A stretch of 64,000 nucleotides of DNA from Pisaster brevispinus (Eukaryota; Echinodermata; Asteroidea; Forcipulatida; Asteriidae), in contig JAMKCF010000001.1 of NCBI GenBank assembly GCA_023634235.1, positions 28,234,920-28,298,919 of the forward strand. The letters run 5' to 3'. Numbering within the stretch: position 1 is the stretch's first letter; every line of letters begins with the position of its first letter. This document shows, in pieces, positions 23,601 through 38,600 of the stretch. The notes under the pieces are model-generated. The model was given only the letters and a program-made list of their open reading frames with translations. It was not told the DNA's origin and did no database searches. The translations under genes were made by a program, and so were the position numbers.

Positions 23601-26600
23601 CATACGTCGCTTCGTAAAAATGAAAACGAAACCGAGTTTTTGCCCGCAGAGCTCTGTGTACAAACACAATACAATGCATTGAGACCTATTACAATAGATC
23701 ACTTCGTGAAAATGTAAAGTGCGCCTGAACTGTGCTATAGCGCTTTGTATGCCATTGGTAAAGTGGCGTATCGAGATAGGTCACTACGTAAAAATACAAA
23801 TTGGCACATCCTGTGATACGTCCTACTTTCCAATCAGTGTAATTACGAAAATAGTACGTACTAGGTACTAAAACTTGCTGAGACTGTTCACAGTAATGAG
23901 TTTGGTATAAAAGAAATTTAAAAAAAAATTGATTGAGGTACGAGTGACGATATGTTGCTCTTAATTGAACTTCCCGGACCAGATTGCTGGCAACCATAAT
24001 TAGTTTACACGTGTGCGTGATTCTGTTTCTATCAAAAAAAAAAAAATCAAAATAATTTAAAAAGCAGATTTGATATAAAAAAAAACAATCGAAAAATATA
24101 TACAAAACAAAGTTGTTGTTTGCCTTGTTTCTCGTTTTGGACACGCACGTGACATACAGGGTCTATTTTGACAAGGCTCTGTCGCAGCTTGTCGTGAGTG
24201 TTCGTGGTGGCGGCTTTGGCCAAGAGCATTAGCTATAACCTGAATATAGTTCATAACAAGCTGATTTTTTTTTCCAGGATAGGTCCAGAGAAATGCCTAG
24301 AATAATCTACGTAGAGTCTCCTACAAATCTCCCTGGAGCTCTTTCCGAACTCTAAGATGGCGTCCAAAATGGCCGCCTTTTTCAAAAGTTTTCGTAACTT
24401 TGCAACCAGACATCCAAATAAAGTGTCCAATAAAACTATTACTACTACAACCAACATGACGTTCAAAAGTCCAAAAGTGTTGAAGAACATAGTGTTTTTC
24501 TTAAGTGCACATAACAAAGGAATGTCCTCAGAGTGCATGCGACACAGTCTTTTTTTCTCTCCTTTTTCTTCTTCTCGGGGATGGGGTTAGGGTTGGGGTT
24601 GCTTTCGTATTGTGAGTGTTGTTGTGGTTTTATTATTCTTTTCAATAACGAAAGGCTGTATTTATTGTCGTTGAAAAAAAAAAGCAAATCAACAAAAACA
24701 CCGGATTGGTGAGAACAACGATTGGGGAAAAAAATGACGAGTTTTTAAATTTTCACAGTCTGCTGGTTTTCCTGTGCCCTTATTGAGCTGCACCAAGTCA
24801 ACCCCTTCTTAATTGCGTCGTTCAACAATTTTCGTAACAATTATGAATTCTTTTTGCGATTGGATGGGTATTCAATCTCCGACTCCTGTCTTTGATAAAT
24901 CCAGCGTGCGGTTTTGCCGCAAATCAACTGTTCAATTTTAATAACTACACAAGTTTGTCTTTTCCCCCTGTTTAATTTTCTTTATTCATAAACGTTGCCT
25001 ACCTTCAGTAACTATAACTTTAAAGCAAGCACAAAATAGTCAAGAAAGTTACCTTAAAAACTGTCTCGTTTTTACTGGTTTGTCTGTTTTACAACATTTA
25101 TTCGTCATCAATATTAAAAACAGAAGAATGAAATAAAACAACAACAAGACAAAGCTCACATAATATAAATTCAAACAGAAATTGATGACACAGGCAAAAG
25201 AAAAGGGAACTAAGTCACTGTTGACCTGGGACATTTAACCCCAATAAAGAGAGCACTTAAACAATAGAGTTAAAATAAACTAAATACAACTATTTAAGAA
25301 AAAGAGACAACACTTCGTATAGAAACATTTGAATGAAAATGGAGAAAGTAAAACAAAACAAACAATTGCTTAAAGATACAACAAATAAGAAATAAAACAA
25401 GTAATTGAGTCATGCATGAAAAAGAGCACTAAACTACAAACCAAGAAGAAGAGAAGAAAGGAAATTGAAGCTAAGGCTTTTAATGGCTTCTAAGACAGAA
25501 ATCTTGAACATAAAAAACCCCCACAAAAAATAGATAAAAGGTTTTATTTGGCCCCTTAGTAGGTCCAATTGACACTTGTCACGTCAATTTGCTGGACGAG
25601 CCCTTTTCAGGTTCAAAGACCTTGTGGTTGATGATGGTGCGCAATTGTATTCGTCAAGGCTAATGTCGACTCTCCAGACTCGTTTTCAAGGCTTAAAAGC
25701 CAAGGCATACATACGTGATCCCCAACTTCCAGTGCTCCCTCCATAGGTTACGCCCACACAAAAAAATAGTCAAAAAATAAAAAATGGAAAAGAAAAGGGA
25801 AAATTAGAAAAACGCGTGTTTGTTTAATAGTAGTGTACGATCACAATCGGGATCGCTACCGCAGCAACAAAATGCCAAGAACATGAGATGATGGTGACCC
25901 CCTGCAGCGTCCTCCCAAAATAAAAGCATGACCCCACCACTGACAAACCCATTCCCCTTGTCCCCCAATTTCAAAGCAATGCCTCTGTGCACCCCAACCC
26001 CGACGAAAAAGCCCTGGCTACGCAGCTAAAAATTAGCGCTCCAGTACTCACTCTACATGTGCCAAGACTGTAATTGTATGAATATTAAAGTTAATAAAGC
26101 ACTGAGCCCCAAAGCACTGCACTAAAAGGAAGGTTCACTTACCCGATAATCCGAACAAGAATACGAAATGGACACTTCCGAGTAGCTATGACTTCCAGTA
26201 GAGTAAAATCTTCCCACACAATACTATCACTCAGAGTTATTGTTAACGAATTTGATTGGAGCAATTGGAACAGTCAATTACGTTGCTTTTACGCTAGCTG
26301 ACTTAGATCACTGGACAAAAATTAAACATTCGCAGTGCGTCCAGCAGTGTTTATTTAACGACCCAGTTTGAATTAAACAATGAAAAGATAAATAACTAAA
26401 TTGATATAATTTCTAGGTTGTACCAAGCTCTATATCCAGTCCTTACGCTACTCTGAATGCCGTGTTTATTTGCAAAACAAATAAATTTATAGGTTTACTT
26501 CTTTTGATCGTTAATCTGAAAGCCTTCCGTTTGAATACTGCAGGGCATGAGATTTAACGAATATGAAAATTTCTGAAAATATAGCCTACAGGCCTGGGTT

Positions 26601-29600
26601 TCCCTTCTTCTATAGACCCTTAACTCCCCCCCCCCCCCCTATAAGTTACAACTCCGGAGGGACTGTTCCGGTTAAGACACAATGTGGACTATTTCTTTCT
26701 TCATTTGGTGACTGCTTTAAAACTCATTTTAAAACAAATTAAATGCTCAAGGAGATTTTGAGAACATTTTTTAAATTCGGGGAAAAATCTGAGAAATCAC
26801 GGGCCTGTATGTAAGTAAAGTGTTTGTTCTTTCATTCGTTCGTAAATGGTAAAAATAAATAAAAAAATAAATAAAAAATTGCGAATCGCGGCATCAGTTG
26901 AATTGCAAGTAAATAACAATACAAGTATTTACAAATTGAATGCAACACAATGAAAAAAAAAAAAATTGAAACAACAAATTACTCAACCAGAGAAAATTCG
27001 TTCGAGAAACTTAAAGATTATGCAAGATACTGTACCATAAACAAATCTATAAAAAAAATTAACAGAAAATAAAAAGAGAAGCCAAAACAGATTTAAAAGA
27101 AGCGTAAAAAAGCATTGTTAAAATTACGAAAAAGGCACTGTGAAGAACTGTTTTTCATTCTTTCAGTTGTGCAAAAAAACTCGTGATTTTGATTTTCCAC
27201 CCATCAAGAGTTCTTGAGTTTTGAGCAATGTCGTTGAGATTTAGTAGTTTTATTAAAAGACATTTCCAAGAAAGTCACAAAATGTTATTTCGTTCGGTTG
27301 AACTGGGTGAATTAGAACGAAATTTAGTGTTCAATAAAGGTATAATCACTCCGCTATACGCGAATGAAGATAGATGGGGGGGGGGAGGGGGAAGTATAAA
27401 AGGAGGTGCTTGGGCAGCACGGGCCATCTGCGCACCGGTAGGCTAGATTCCATAATTTAATTTATTTAAATCTGCAATTCCTGTTGGTGGCTAACCAAAT
27501 GTTGTAAAAAAAAATAATAATAAATGGTGTGATGTTATTGAGAACTGTTAAAAATGAGTATTCACGTGTTTGATATCAAACATTAATTGTTTCTTACTTT
27601 GTTTTGTTCGAACAATCGTAATAATTAAAAATGCTTATACACCTCCAAATTATAAATAATTGTCTTATAATACCTGTCGGTAGATATGGTAATGTGCCAT
27701 CCATACCCATCCATCACACTGGCAAACATCAGCTATCGGAGGTTGTGTTTCCCCACTTTTCACAAGATTACAATAGACGCACGTACTTTGTACTTAGTAC
27801 ATCGTCCAATACAATATCAATCAACACACCTTTTTTTTCTTCAGAGAACACCAAATTGTTCTCGACAACAGATCGCAACATACATAAACACTGATCTTAT
27901 GAGCCACATGTTTTGCGTCCATTATGCATGTGTGTGTCATTGTTATTGACAATACGTTTCATTTATGTATTTTCTCGGTAGAGCATAGCCTGAACATCTG
28001 ACATCACACTTCGAGGCTCGAGATGAATAACACCAGATACCGGCCTGACCGGATGTCAGAAGTACCTTTGACCTCAAATTCATTTAACGCAGAGATTTGC
28101 ACGCAAAATAGTAAAACAACATTACATGATGTACAAACACACGCTGCATGCAGACATCGAAAGTGCAAGCTGACAAACTACATCACCTCGGACCAATAAA
28201 AAAACACAGATATGGAAAGCTTAAGTAGTGCAAGTTTATCCAATGAAATCACTACCCAGTGAACTTCATTGGGCATGTAGGACTAGTGCCTGTATTTATC
28301 CTTAGGTGTGTGTTAAGAGACCAGTCCAGGTAGAGCATTGTGCCGCCCATCGCTACTTGGGCCTAGCAGCCTTGCCACTAGAGACACACTCTCGTGAAAA
28401 GTGCGACCTATTTCATTCCTAACTTATTTCGTAAAACGGTTTTATAGCAGTGCCAGTACCCTTCAATCAATTATCACAACGGCTGCAGGTCTCCCGAAAC
28501 TTAGGCTATCCCCCACTGGGCGTGCTTGGCGGGCGTACAATAGGGTGCTAAGGGCAAATTGACAGGTTAAACACTTCCTTGTTTTTCTTTTGGAAACCCC
28601 GAAACCTTGAGGTTTTCCCGTAGACTGTTAGGTTGCATTTTGTACTAGAGTGTGTCTCTATTGCGAAAGAACGCTGAAGGCAGCGTTTTCGCGAGCAGCA
28701 AACTTTAAATTTTGTAGCAGAGCTTAAACGACTGATTCAAAATGCCTTTAACACATTGTACAACTTTGTTATTTTATCACAGACCAGTATGAGCACTTCG
28801 TGTAACCCGATATTTACATGTAACTCCGAACCCTAAACATCTTTGGCTCAAACGTTCATTTGAATCACACAACAAATAATTAAAAACTAATAAATTATGG
28901 TTTCCTTACTTTAGTTTGACCCATTTCTAAAAGGCTGTGGCAAAAATATTTCAAGTGAAGTTTTTCTCCGTGACGATCTTTATATCATAAGAAAGTCTGT
29001 AAACATTCTTGTTATTAATAGTATTTTTGTCAATCTTGTCAATGTTGTGCACACCTTTGTAATCATAATAACACCATGTTATTGTTATCTTTCTAAACAG
29101 ATCATGTAGGTTTCTGACAAACTCATGTAAAATTGACTGGTGCCGGACTTGAACCAACGACCTCCAGATTAACATACTGGCGCTCTAAAAACTGGGCTAT
29201 CCATCCAGCCCCTATGGTGGTGGTCTCCCTAATAGTCAATAGTTCTAATCGCGGTGCGTTCTTGTAAATGTTTTTGGTTCAAACCAACATTACTTAAAAT
29301 TTACCCAGTCAGTATCCTTGTGGTTTATTACTTGGTATATAAACTATTCAAATAAACAAATAAATAAAATACAAACAAATAAGTAAAATAAAAACGAGTA
29401 CTGTTTTTGTTTTGTTTTTGGTGTTTTAGAAAGAGAGCGAGAACATTTATGGGAGAAGGAAGCAGAGTGGAAATAATACAACTGCGTAGGTTCCTGTCAA
29501 AGGACCATGAAGATAAACGTAATAAACTGTTAAGGAAAGTACTTTGTTAATGTCCTCGACGTGATGCAGTTTCATTTATGCAATGATGGAATTCGAACAA

Positions 29601-32600
29601 TTATGGGTTCTTTTTTTCTTTTGCGCTCTCTCTCTCTCTCTTCTATTTTCTTTAACAACGTATATCACTTGGTTGAGTGGGTGTAGCTTGCTCATTTTGA
29701 GCGTTCAACCGCGATGTAGTGCAGTTTCATTTAGTATTTGATGACATGCGAACAATCGTGTTTTTCTGGTTTTTTGTTTTAACAACGTTCTCTTTGGTGA
29801 CCCAGCGTAGACTTTTCATTATATTGAGCCCTTAGCCATTTCCAATTTAAAAGTAATTATTGGAATCGAATCGGAGGGGAGTGGGTATTCTTTTCGTTTA
29901 CAGATAACGAGCGATTCGGGAATTAAAAATAGATTCAATCAACCGCTAACATTAATGAGTTGCTGTTGGTTTTTAAACCGTTGGTTTGAATGAGGTTATT
30001 CATGCACATAAAATTGTCAGGTAATTGTCTAGGTTGAAAACATTACAGGTGAGTTATTAATAACGATTTCTATCGTTCATAATAATATTATGAACGATAA
30101 AAATCGAGAAGGATGGGGGGATCTCTCTGTCAATATGGCTCGAGGATTAAAAAGGGGGCTCGGAGGGGTTGTTGTGAGGTTGAGAATTGCAGGAAAGAAA
30201 ATATTTTTTTTTCTTCTGAATTCCGTTCCATCCTAATTTCAAAGTATTGTCTTCAACTAAATTTGTTTTGCTTCTTGTTATGTTATGGGGAAAGCTGGAA
30301 ATCACAGCAAAATTGTATAGGAACGAAATGTGTTGAAATAAAATTCGGGAGTTATAAAATGTGTAAGTACCTTCGGCTAAACCGTACAGAACTTTGAAAG
30401 AAGGAGCTTCAGCCTCTTACAAATAAGACTCACATTTGGTGCCCAATATGCAGCACGATGCCCCCCCCCCCCGCCCCCATCCCTTCACCACATTGCGTCT
30501 TCATTGTGCTCGGGGATTCTCACAAATGCTTTAGAGGTTTTTCTTTCTTCGTTTTTTTTTTTTTTTTTTGGGGGGGGGGGAACTTACCTCTGTACGGGCG
30601 GGAATAGTGTATAAGAGTTAAAAACTCACCGTCTAAATCTGCCAGCACATTACAATCAGAACACGACCAGAGAAAGACAACGCCAACTGAAAGGAAAATT
30701 ACAACATTAGAACACGTTGATGTTTAATGTTTGATTTGTCTAATATTGTTTATAACATTTCCTAATGCGGACATTAGGATTTCCGCAAGGCTAAAATCGC
30801 CCTTTGTTCCCAAACATGTCGATCCAGTCAATATCAGCATATAACCCAAAAAGAATGTCCTATAAATCTCAACGTAAGCAGTTTGTGCGGTTTTTCATTG
30901 TGCATTATTTGAATACTTTTCATTTTATGTAACGTTGCAATTCTTCATGCCTTTTGGGTGCAGCACCTTCAGATGAAAAAACAAAGTAAATTTAATACGG
31001 ATATATCCAGGTGTTTCTTTTTAGAGGATCGTCTCTTTTGAGAGGCATTGGAATAGAGCCTTGGTAAGTTGTTTCTTTAAGATAACTCTCCCCCCAAAAA
31101 AAAACAAAACAAAAACAACAACAACAACAAAAACACAGATTTCCACATGGATGTTTTCTCAAAGATTACTAATAATAATAACTATGCATTGTGTGCCAGC
31201 AAGAAAGGAGAAAGATTCACGCCCTTCTCCAACGCACATAAAGTACCTTTTGCCCCAGTAACAGAAGGTCAAAAGCAATAAGAGTGCTCCTGTCACAAAC
31301 TGTGGCAACTGTCACATTTCGTTTTGTTATAATTGCCCCCAAAATACATGTTATGCTTCCCAATGCCTAAGCAGAAATGCTGACTTTGAATGGCAGAAAA
31401 CCACTAGCTCAGTTTTCTTAATTAACACAATTTTGCACATTAATTGCTCACACCCCTTTTCAAGTAAAAACTATCGTTACATCCTTCTTCCACGCAAACT
31501 ACACAATCTACCATCTAAAACATCAACAACCCTGATATGTCTTAGTTCAAACATGTGTTTCCTGTAATACATGTGACCTAACTATATAAGTGTAAATAAC
31601 AATCTCATTGATGATTTTAATTTTCTTAATAACAAATGTTTATTATTCTTAACATTGTTATTGTTTTTATTATTGTTATAATGAGGTTTTTGAATTACTC
31701 TTTTACATTTCTAAACCTTGTTATATCGTGCAGATCGTACAATTATCGTCTAATACACAAGCTGGTCCAACAGATATGAAAACAAAACGGGAGCCATAAC
31801 CTACTTTTTCATGTTCTCTGAAATTGCATTCGAAACTGAAATGTTTAGATAATTTGAAAACTCCACAGAGGTTGTTTTTTAAGAAAACATTCATTCCAGC
31901 ATCAGTTGGGCTCTAATATTGCTTTTAAGATTTTGTCGAAAGAATACTCTTTATAAGGAATTGTTAAGTTTCAATCTGAGACAAGAGTCACTGATTAAAG
32001 CGCAATTCTCTCGGGAAATTAAATCTTACTATACATCTTGAAAGTCTTTAAACCAATTTTAAGGAAACAAAATTGTGAAGAACTCAAAAATGTCAATTCT
32101 TTATGTCGACTGCTGCATTTATAAATCGATACGAACATGCACAAAATCACTGACCCCCCCCCCCCCAAGAAAAAGAGTTGTTCTCACTGTAGACTGTGCA
32201 TAAGTCTCGTACGAGTTTGAATTCTGGACCCGTTTTAAGGGCAACGAGTTTGTTTCCTTCACGTTTTAAAGCAATTTGCGTAGGACCAGAGAGTGGTCTA
32301 AAAATGCCGAATACGCGCAAAACGTGCACGGTACAAAATGTAAACTCACGCAATTTCTTGTGTGGTGTGCCTACAGATTTAATTATGGATAAAGGGTCGT
32401 CGCGCTATACAAAACAAATGAGCACATCACTTAACTTTCGTAATATTCGATTAATGTCCACGGGCACGATTAGTATTCGCTCAGCATTGGTTGTCAGGGA
32501 CCAGTAGCGCCCTGTGTATGTAACCAACTGTCTACATGAAGTATGGTAACAAACCTGTACATGTGTGTGTGTGGCGTAAGTTTTGCATTTTGGGCTGCTA

Positions 32601-35600
32601 GAGTTATGGTTTCCAGAGAGGAGAAAACAACGATATAAAACTATTATATGCTAAAGGCCCTCTATTAAATCAAAATTAATTGAGTGATTTTGCAGATTCA
32701 CTTTTTTTTTACTAGTTTCTGGAACCGACAGAGACGACTCTTGAAGAGTGGGCGTAACGGGACTACTTTAAGTGTGTGGCGTAAGGATAAATTGAATAAT
32801 AATTAGGGAGACAGGACGCAGTCTTTTCGCCGGTATCTGTCTTATCTTGGGAGTTCACATCACGTCCGAGTCTCTTTAGTATGTAGTGAAGTTAACTCAG
32901 TTACTAATAAATTAACTCTTAGAAGACGAATGAGTTTAACTGTGGGTTTTGTCTCATCCCAGTTGGTCAAATAGATCCATAACACTTATAGGTCAACGGA
33001 GGAACGAGAACACTGTGCATTTTTTCCCACTATTCAATTATCGGGTTTTTTATTCACGAAGTTAAAACCAAATAGTTTAACTCTTCGTGACACCATAAAA
33101 AAAAAAATCACACACTTATGCCATCAGGCACTTTTCAAGTGTCCGTTTGATATTTTCATGTAATACGTGTTTTTTGAGAACACAATCATGTTTAAATCGC
33201 CCAAACTATTGGATATAGACCCTTGTGACTAAATAAAATAAATTCAAGCAAAATTTCCATTGAGATCAGCCCACAAGTGTCTCTAAGCCATTTGTTTGAA
33301 TGAAACCCTCGTGTTTGATGAGTCAGCAAAAACATCATAATTTCTTACATTTCTTACATTTCCCAAGGGAATACCGGGAGAACTGGTCATTGGTGGATTT
33401 TTTTTGGTGTGAAATCAACCCCGATGGTAACAAGACAATTGGCATGCTATTTGGCTAGGTGTAGTTGAGGAACCTTACATTTTTTAAATACAAATAAAAT
33501 AAAATGGCGGAGTAATTACTTTTTAATTAAAAACGGACACCTGAAAAGTGCCTGATGGCTTAATCGAGGGTTTTAATGCCCATCCCCCCCAACAAATAAA
33601 AATAAAATAAAAAGCAAACCAGAAAAAAAACCCAAAAATTAACGGGAAGTTATCCACAATGACCATGTTTGTAAAATGAATTGAAATGAACATGGTTTGA
33701 AATATGTTTTTTAAAAGTAGAATATAATGGTCCACACAAATATGCCTCCAAATTGTGTGGTTTTCCTTTTACTTTGTGAGCTAACACGGTCCGCCACTTC
33801 TCTGGAGTCAAAAATTTGACTTTTAAAACATCCTTCCAACTATACTAATTTCAATTCATTTCATAACAAACGCTTTTCAAAGCCCAATTCGTCCAATCCA
33901 AGGCAACGTGTCAAGCGATCATGCAAGCTCAAAACACAAATATAGTTTGGATCGGATTGTGTATAATATTACAACTGATATAATGTGAATCTGTAATAAT
34001 GGATTTAAATACTTAATAACAGATAACGAATCCCTATACTAACGGAATGTGATTCCGAAATAGCGGGTTCGAAATCTATTTGTTGTAGGCGCTAATTGGC
34101 TTTCGTAATACAGTACGGTTTCATATTGGTGTGGAAAGGATGCAACTATAAGTGCATGATTAACGGTTTTATCATTAATTACCTCTTAAAAAACCCTCTT
34201 CGTCCACAAATGAACCCTAAACGAGAACTCACGGTATGCTCAAAAGGTCTCTTGTACTATAAACTGTCGTTTTACAGCATGGGGTATAATTTAAGAAATT
34301 ATTGTCAGATTTTACAAGCCATGTCATGTAACAGTAATGCTGTTAATGGTGTTTAAAGCTTTGCATGGTGTGAAAAATAAGAATTAACTATAAATACATA
34401 AATTGTAAACTTGCGGGTACAACCGTCTATAGCCTACTCTTGGTTGTACCCGCAAGTTTACTATTTATGTATTTATAGTTACTTCTTATTAGTAATGCTG
34501 TTAGTGCATTGTTAAAGTGCCGCTAGTGATGGGATGTGAAACGCAGGCAAACAATTATAATGTAACCATAAAGATGTTTGGCCATCGAAGTAAACAGTGC
34601 GTCCTTTGAAAAAAAAAAAAAAAATTAGGCAGCATAACGCAATGTCAGCAATTTCGAAATGTGTTAAAAAGACTTGCTATTTTTTTACGTCATGAATTTC
34701 ACGAAAAACCATAAACATGTAAAAATCTGTAGACAACTAATTTGGACCTTTTGGGGGTTTCGAATTTAAAAGAAAAGAAAGAAAAAGAAAAAAAAAGTTC
34801 AAAAGACCATAATACCGGTACAACAATACAAACAGTTGAAGGAGCACTGTTGGCATTGTAATGGGGGGAAAAGGAAAACGGACAATTATTTAGTCTAAGA
34901 CTTGAAGAACATCGTCTCGTGTAAAGACTGAAACCCATTAATGGAGGATTGTTTTCATTTTCGATTTCAATCGCCATTAAAAGATCACTTTCGCCAGTTT
35001 GAGTGACTCACGGTTGAAAGGAGCTGAGCCGACTCGATGTAAACCGTGCAAGATTAATCTTAAAAGCAACTCCTTGTTCGTCAACGTGTGACGTAACGAC
35101 TGTAAGTCACACAACAATTCTCATAAAACGCACCCTCGTGGCGCATTATTTTGTTCTTTTCTTTTGTCCCTGCACTTAACAGTTTCCCATAGACTTTGTA
35201 CACAACTTTCCTTGTGGAGCATCCCGGTCTTTAGAATTTCCGTGTGTAGACCTTTTTCCCCTTTATTTGCTTTGTCCTTGGTCTCCATAAGGCACCGAAA
35301 ATGAGCACACACCTCACACGCAAACTGACTCACCGATTTGAACCAGAAGCCCGGTATAGTAAATGCATTGCGTTACTTTTTTGTCATGAAGATTTATGCA
35401 GGAATTGGACTTGTCTTTGACATGGTAGGCCTACGTTCTACACTGACTCTAGGTCTTCTCATATACACGTTTGTGTCGCATGAAGTGCCTTTGAACGATG
35501 CAATGTGTGAAACGTAATGACTTACCAAACATGATAGGAGGCAAATTACCTGGAACTATACTTTTGTGAGGTTGCGATAATTGTTCCTTTTAATACTTTG

Positions 35601-38600
35601 TAAGTTTAAAAATCTTCTTAAACTGGTTGACGCCAGGTCAAATACCGGCAAGTAATGTTTCATTTGTTCGTTATTAGTTTCGCCATTGGAAAATATACTA
35701 TACAGAGCGTTTCCAAACGGTGTTACCAACAAATATGTAAAATAATAAATAAATCTGTACGATATTTGGATCCAACGAAAACTGAAGTGAGATACTTCTT
35801 TGGTGAAGTCTCAGACTTTCCATATTTAATATTAAGTTCCATATTTAACTTTTCTTCTTTCACTAGATCATACCTATTGCTAAGTCAAGCTCACAATTCT
35901 TGGTTTGATTGGATTATGTCCGTAACAACTGATTGCTAATTCGTTATAACGGATTGAGTTTCCCTTAAAACGGCTTGTCAACCCGTACGGATTGCGAAAC
36001 CTAGTGGCTTGTGAATCTGTAATGACGAATTGTGAATCCGCAATTGAACGGATTGTGATTCCGTATCGTCAATACTATTTTCAAATAAAGTAAACTTGAA
36101 TGTAGGTATACTTGATAAATAAAAAAAAAATGGAAAATCGACAATGAAGGAGAAAATAAAAATCATGTTTTTTTTCAATTGGGTTAATGTGTTTTCAAAA
36201 GTTTTGAGGTAATAAATAAAAAAAGATCTTTGTTTGGGTAAAAACACATTCATTGAGGACCATTTGGGTGTCCATCCTGGACTTTCTGGGTTATTTTATT
36301 TTAATCTTTTATAGATTTGTTTTTTATTGATTTTTTTTAAACCTTAATTGTTGTGCCTACTTTTTTATTTGATGGTAAAAGTATTTCTGGCGAAATAATA
36401 AGGGCACGCCTTTCATGTACCTCCGTATTCCGCCCTAATTGTGTGCATAATTCAATCGCATTTTGTTGTTGCAACATTTGAACGCACTCAAAAATCTCAG
36501 CGGTGTAAAATTATTTCGCTTAATGATTTGTCATCACTGCTATATATATATTTGAAAGTCGATAAAACCTATTCTAGGGTTTTCTACTTTACCATTATTT
36601 TAATAAATTCTCGGAATGATCTGACATTGCAAAAACCCATGTTCACAACGTCTCGAGCCGAGTTCGGCCCGAGTAGCGTCAACTATATATAGATAACTAT
36701 AAATGTTGAAATATGTTTATGGTACCAATAAAACCGTATGCTTTGTCATGACGGTTTTTAGGCTGTGGCACCGTGTATCTTCAGTGCCGATATGAACCTC
36801 CACAAGCGCGCCGAAGCTAACCTCTGCATCGTGGAGACCACTGGGAACACTCTTATGATTGCGTTTTATAGGAAAAGAAAACAATAAATAACTGGCTTGA
36901 TAATAGCTCTTACCAACAACATGCTATTGTGAGTTTAGTTCCCTGCGCTCATGTAGTATAACATATAAACTTGTAATTTGCTTCATGCTGACGACACTGA
37001 CAAAACAAAACCCACCAATGCCTCAGCTATGGTTTTTATGTCAAGTACAAGCCTTAAAAAACTATGGAAGAGTTGGGGGACATTAGGAGACAGAGAGAGG
37101 GGGGGAGGGGAACACCCCCAAAAACCTGGAGTAATAACTTAGATCTCAAAATCATAACTTAGTCATATCTCATACTTATGACTATTAATAATAATTATGA
37201 CTTAATATATGAGATATATCTCATAAAAATTACTAATACGTCTTAAATAAAGACTTGATTGGCACAAGTCGTAAATCTTAATTTGGTTAGCCATTTACTA
37301 GGCAAAATGTACTGTATAGGTGATTCACAAGTCATTAGTTATGCTAGTTTGTGAGATCGAAGTCAAAGTTGTGACTTATACTTACATCATTTGTTTTCTT
37401 CTTCAAAGCTTTATTTAAAAGTGAGGGCTAGAATAACACTAATTCAGAGCATATGTTATTTATTTCACTGATTTCTCCAATGAGGAGGTCAAAGTCCTTT
37501 TTTGGGGGGGGGGGGGCTTAACAAAAATTAATTACTCGTATACTCCGTGCACAAAGGAACAACAATAGTGTTACTTTCGTTACAGTTGATCTTTAATAAC
37601 TTTCGCTGGCAGCTCTTGTAATACCAGAGGCCTATTTCACTAAGACTGAGAGGAACATAAAATGTAGCACTTTAATTAATAAATATCTGCATAAGCTTAC
37701 GTATCAACAACTTCTTCATCAGATCCGATAAAGTAGTTGTTGATTCGAAAGCTTATGCAGATATTTATTTACTTCTAGTTAATTATTCAAGTGTTGCATT
37801 TTTAGTTTCCTCTCTGCAATTACCCGTATCACGGCTACCCACAACTTATTTTCACTAAGACTTTAAACAGACGCTTAGAGAACTGCCCTTATCGTTACAG
37901 TTTCTATCTTATGCAGCTCACCGTAAGGAAGGCAAACATACGGTTTCAATTGAAGTTGCAATTCATCCGTTTTAACATCAGGTTTAATTTGAAAGGCGAA
38001 TGTGAGGATTATTCATAATGTCTTTTATTCTCAGAGGCAGGGAGCTGTGATGGGCGATTGTCCAGTGGGTAGCAATAATGTCATAAAAAACACTTAGTCC
38101 TGGCGAAATGTTATTTTGTTCCCCAAAATAATAAACATGTTCAAGCTCATCCAAACGCTTTTGCAAATGTTTGACAATGGCAAAGGTACATTAAGCAAGT
38201 CGCTTCTATCTTCTTCAACCGATTCAGTCATAAAATGAGAGCTCCACAATGTGGGTCTAAGTACTGTAGCTTTGTTACATAGTCCCTACTCAAAACAGTT
38301 CCACGTCCTAGCTACGGAGAAACTATTAACGGAGCAATCGCTTATAATTGCTTTTTATTTGTTTATGTCAGCATCATTATTGCTTTTACTATGTCACTGT
38401 CGTTCTTTCTGTTTGTATCTGTGTAACAAAAATCGTTTGGTGAAAAAAAGGAGGCGCCGTGTGCACCTCTGACTGCAGCCCTTGTTATTTGCAAAATTCA
38501 ATGACAATCAAACAAAGAAAGGCATCATTATTGAAGCACGTGTTCTAATTATGTTAGTTTTATGTTAGCCTTATGTTCTAACAAGCAAATCACAACCCTG

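Larger units (their letters stand above)
21762..30629. other. SRCR intron 2 (8.9 kb), no gene seen
   Basis: This interval holds the MITE fragment at 22031, a CTTCGTGAAAA repeat at 23520, the repeat copy at 27983, the TIR pair at 28375, the tRNA-like SINE at 29040 and a palindrome at 30064. Otherwise it is AT-rich with A- and C-homopolymers. I found no exon with coding signal in it. Confidence 0.6.

Noticed and set aside
24354..24382. AAGATGGCGTCCAAAATGGC as a YY1-type promoter cluster
   Set aside because: No gene start nearby; such words also occur in dispersed repeats.
26151..26190. Another leader-like exon ([10 protein letters not shown] before GTAAGTGA) in SRCR intron 2
   Set aside because: There is no ATG in frame; a TAG lies directly upstream of the hydrophobic stretch.
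29141..29213. Functional tRNA-Asn gene
   Set aside because: The anticodon stem mismatch and distorted D arm, with SINE-like sequence continuing downstream, favour a SINE or pseudogene.
38251..38472. Small plus-strand frame with a hydrophobic segment
   Set aside because: No splice, start or homology support; composition is what AT-rich sequence gives by chance.
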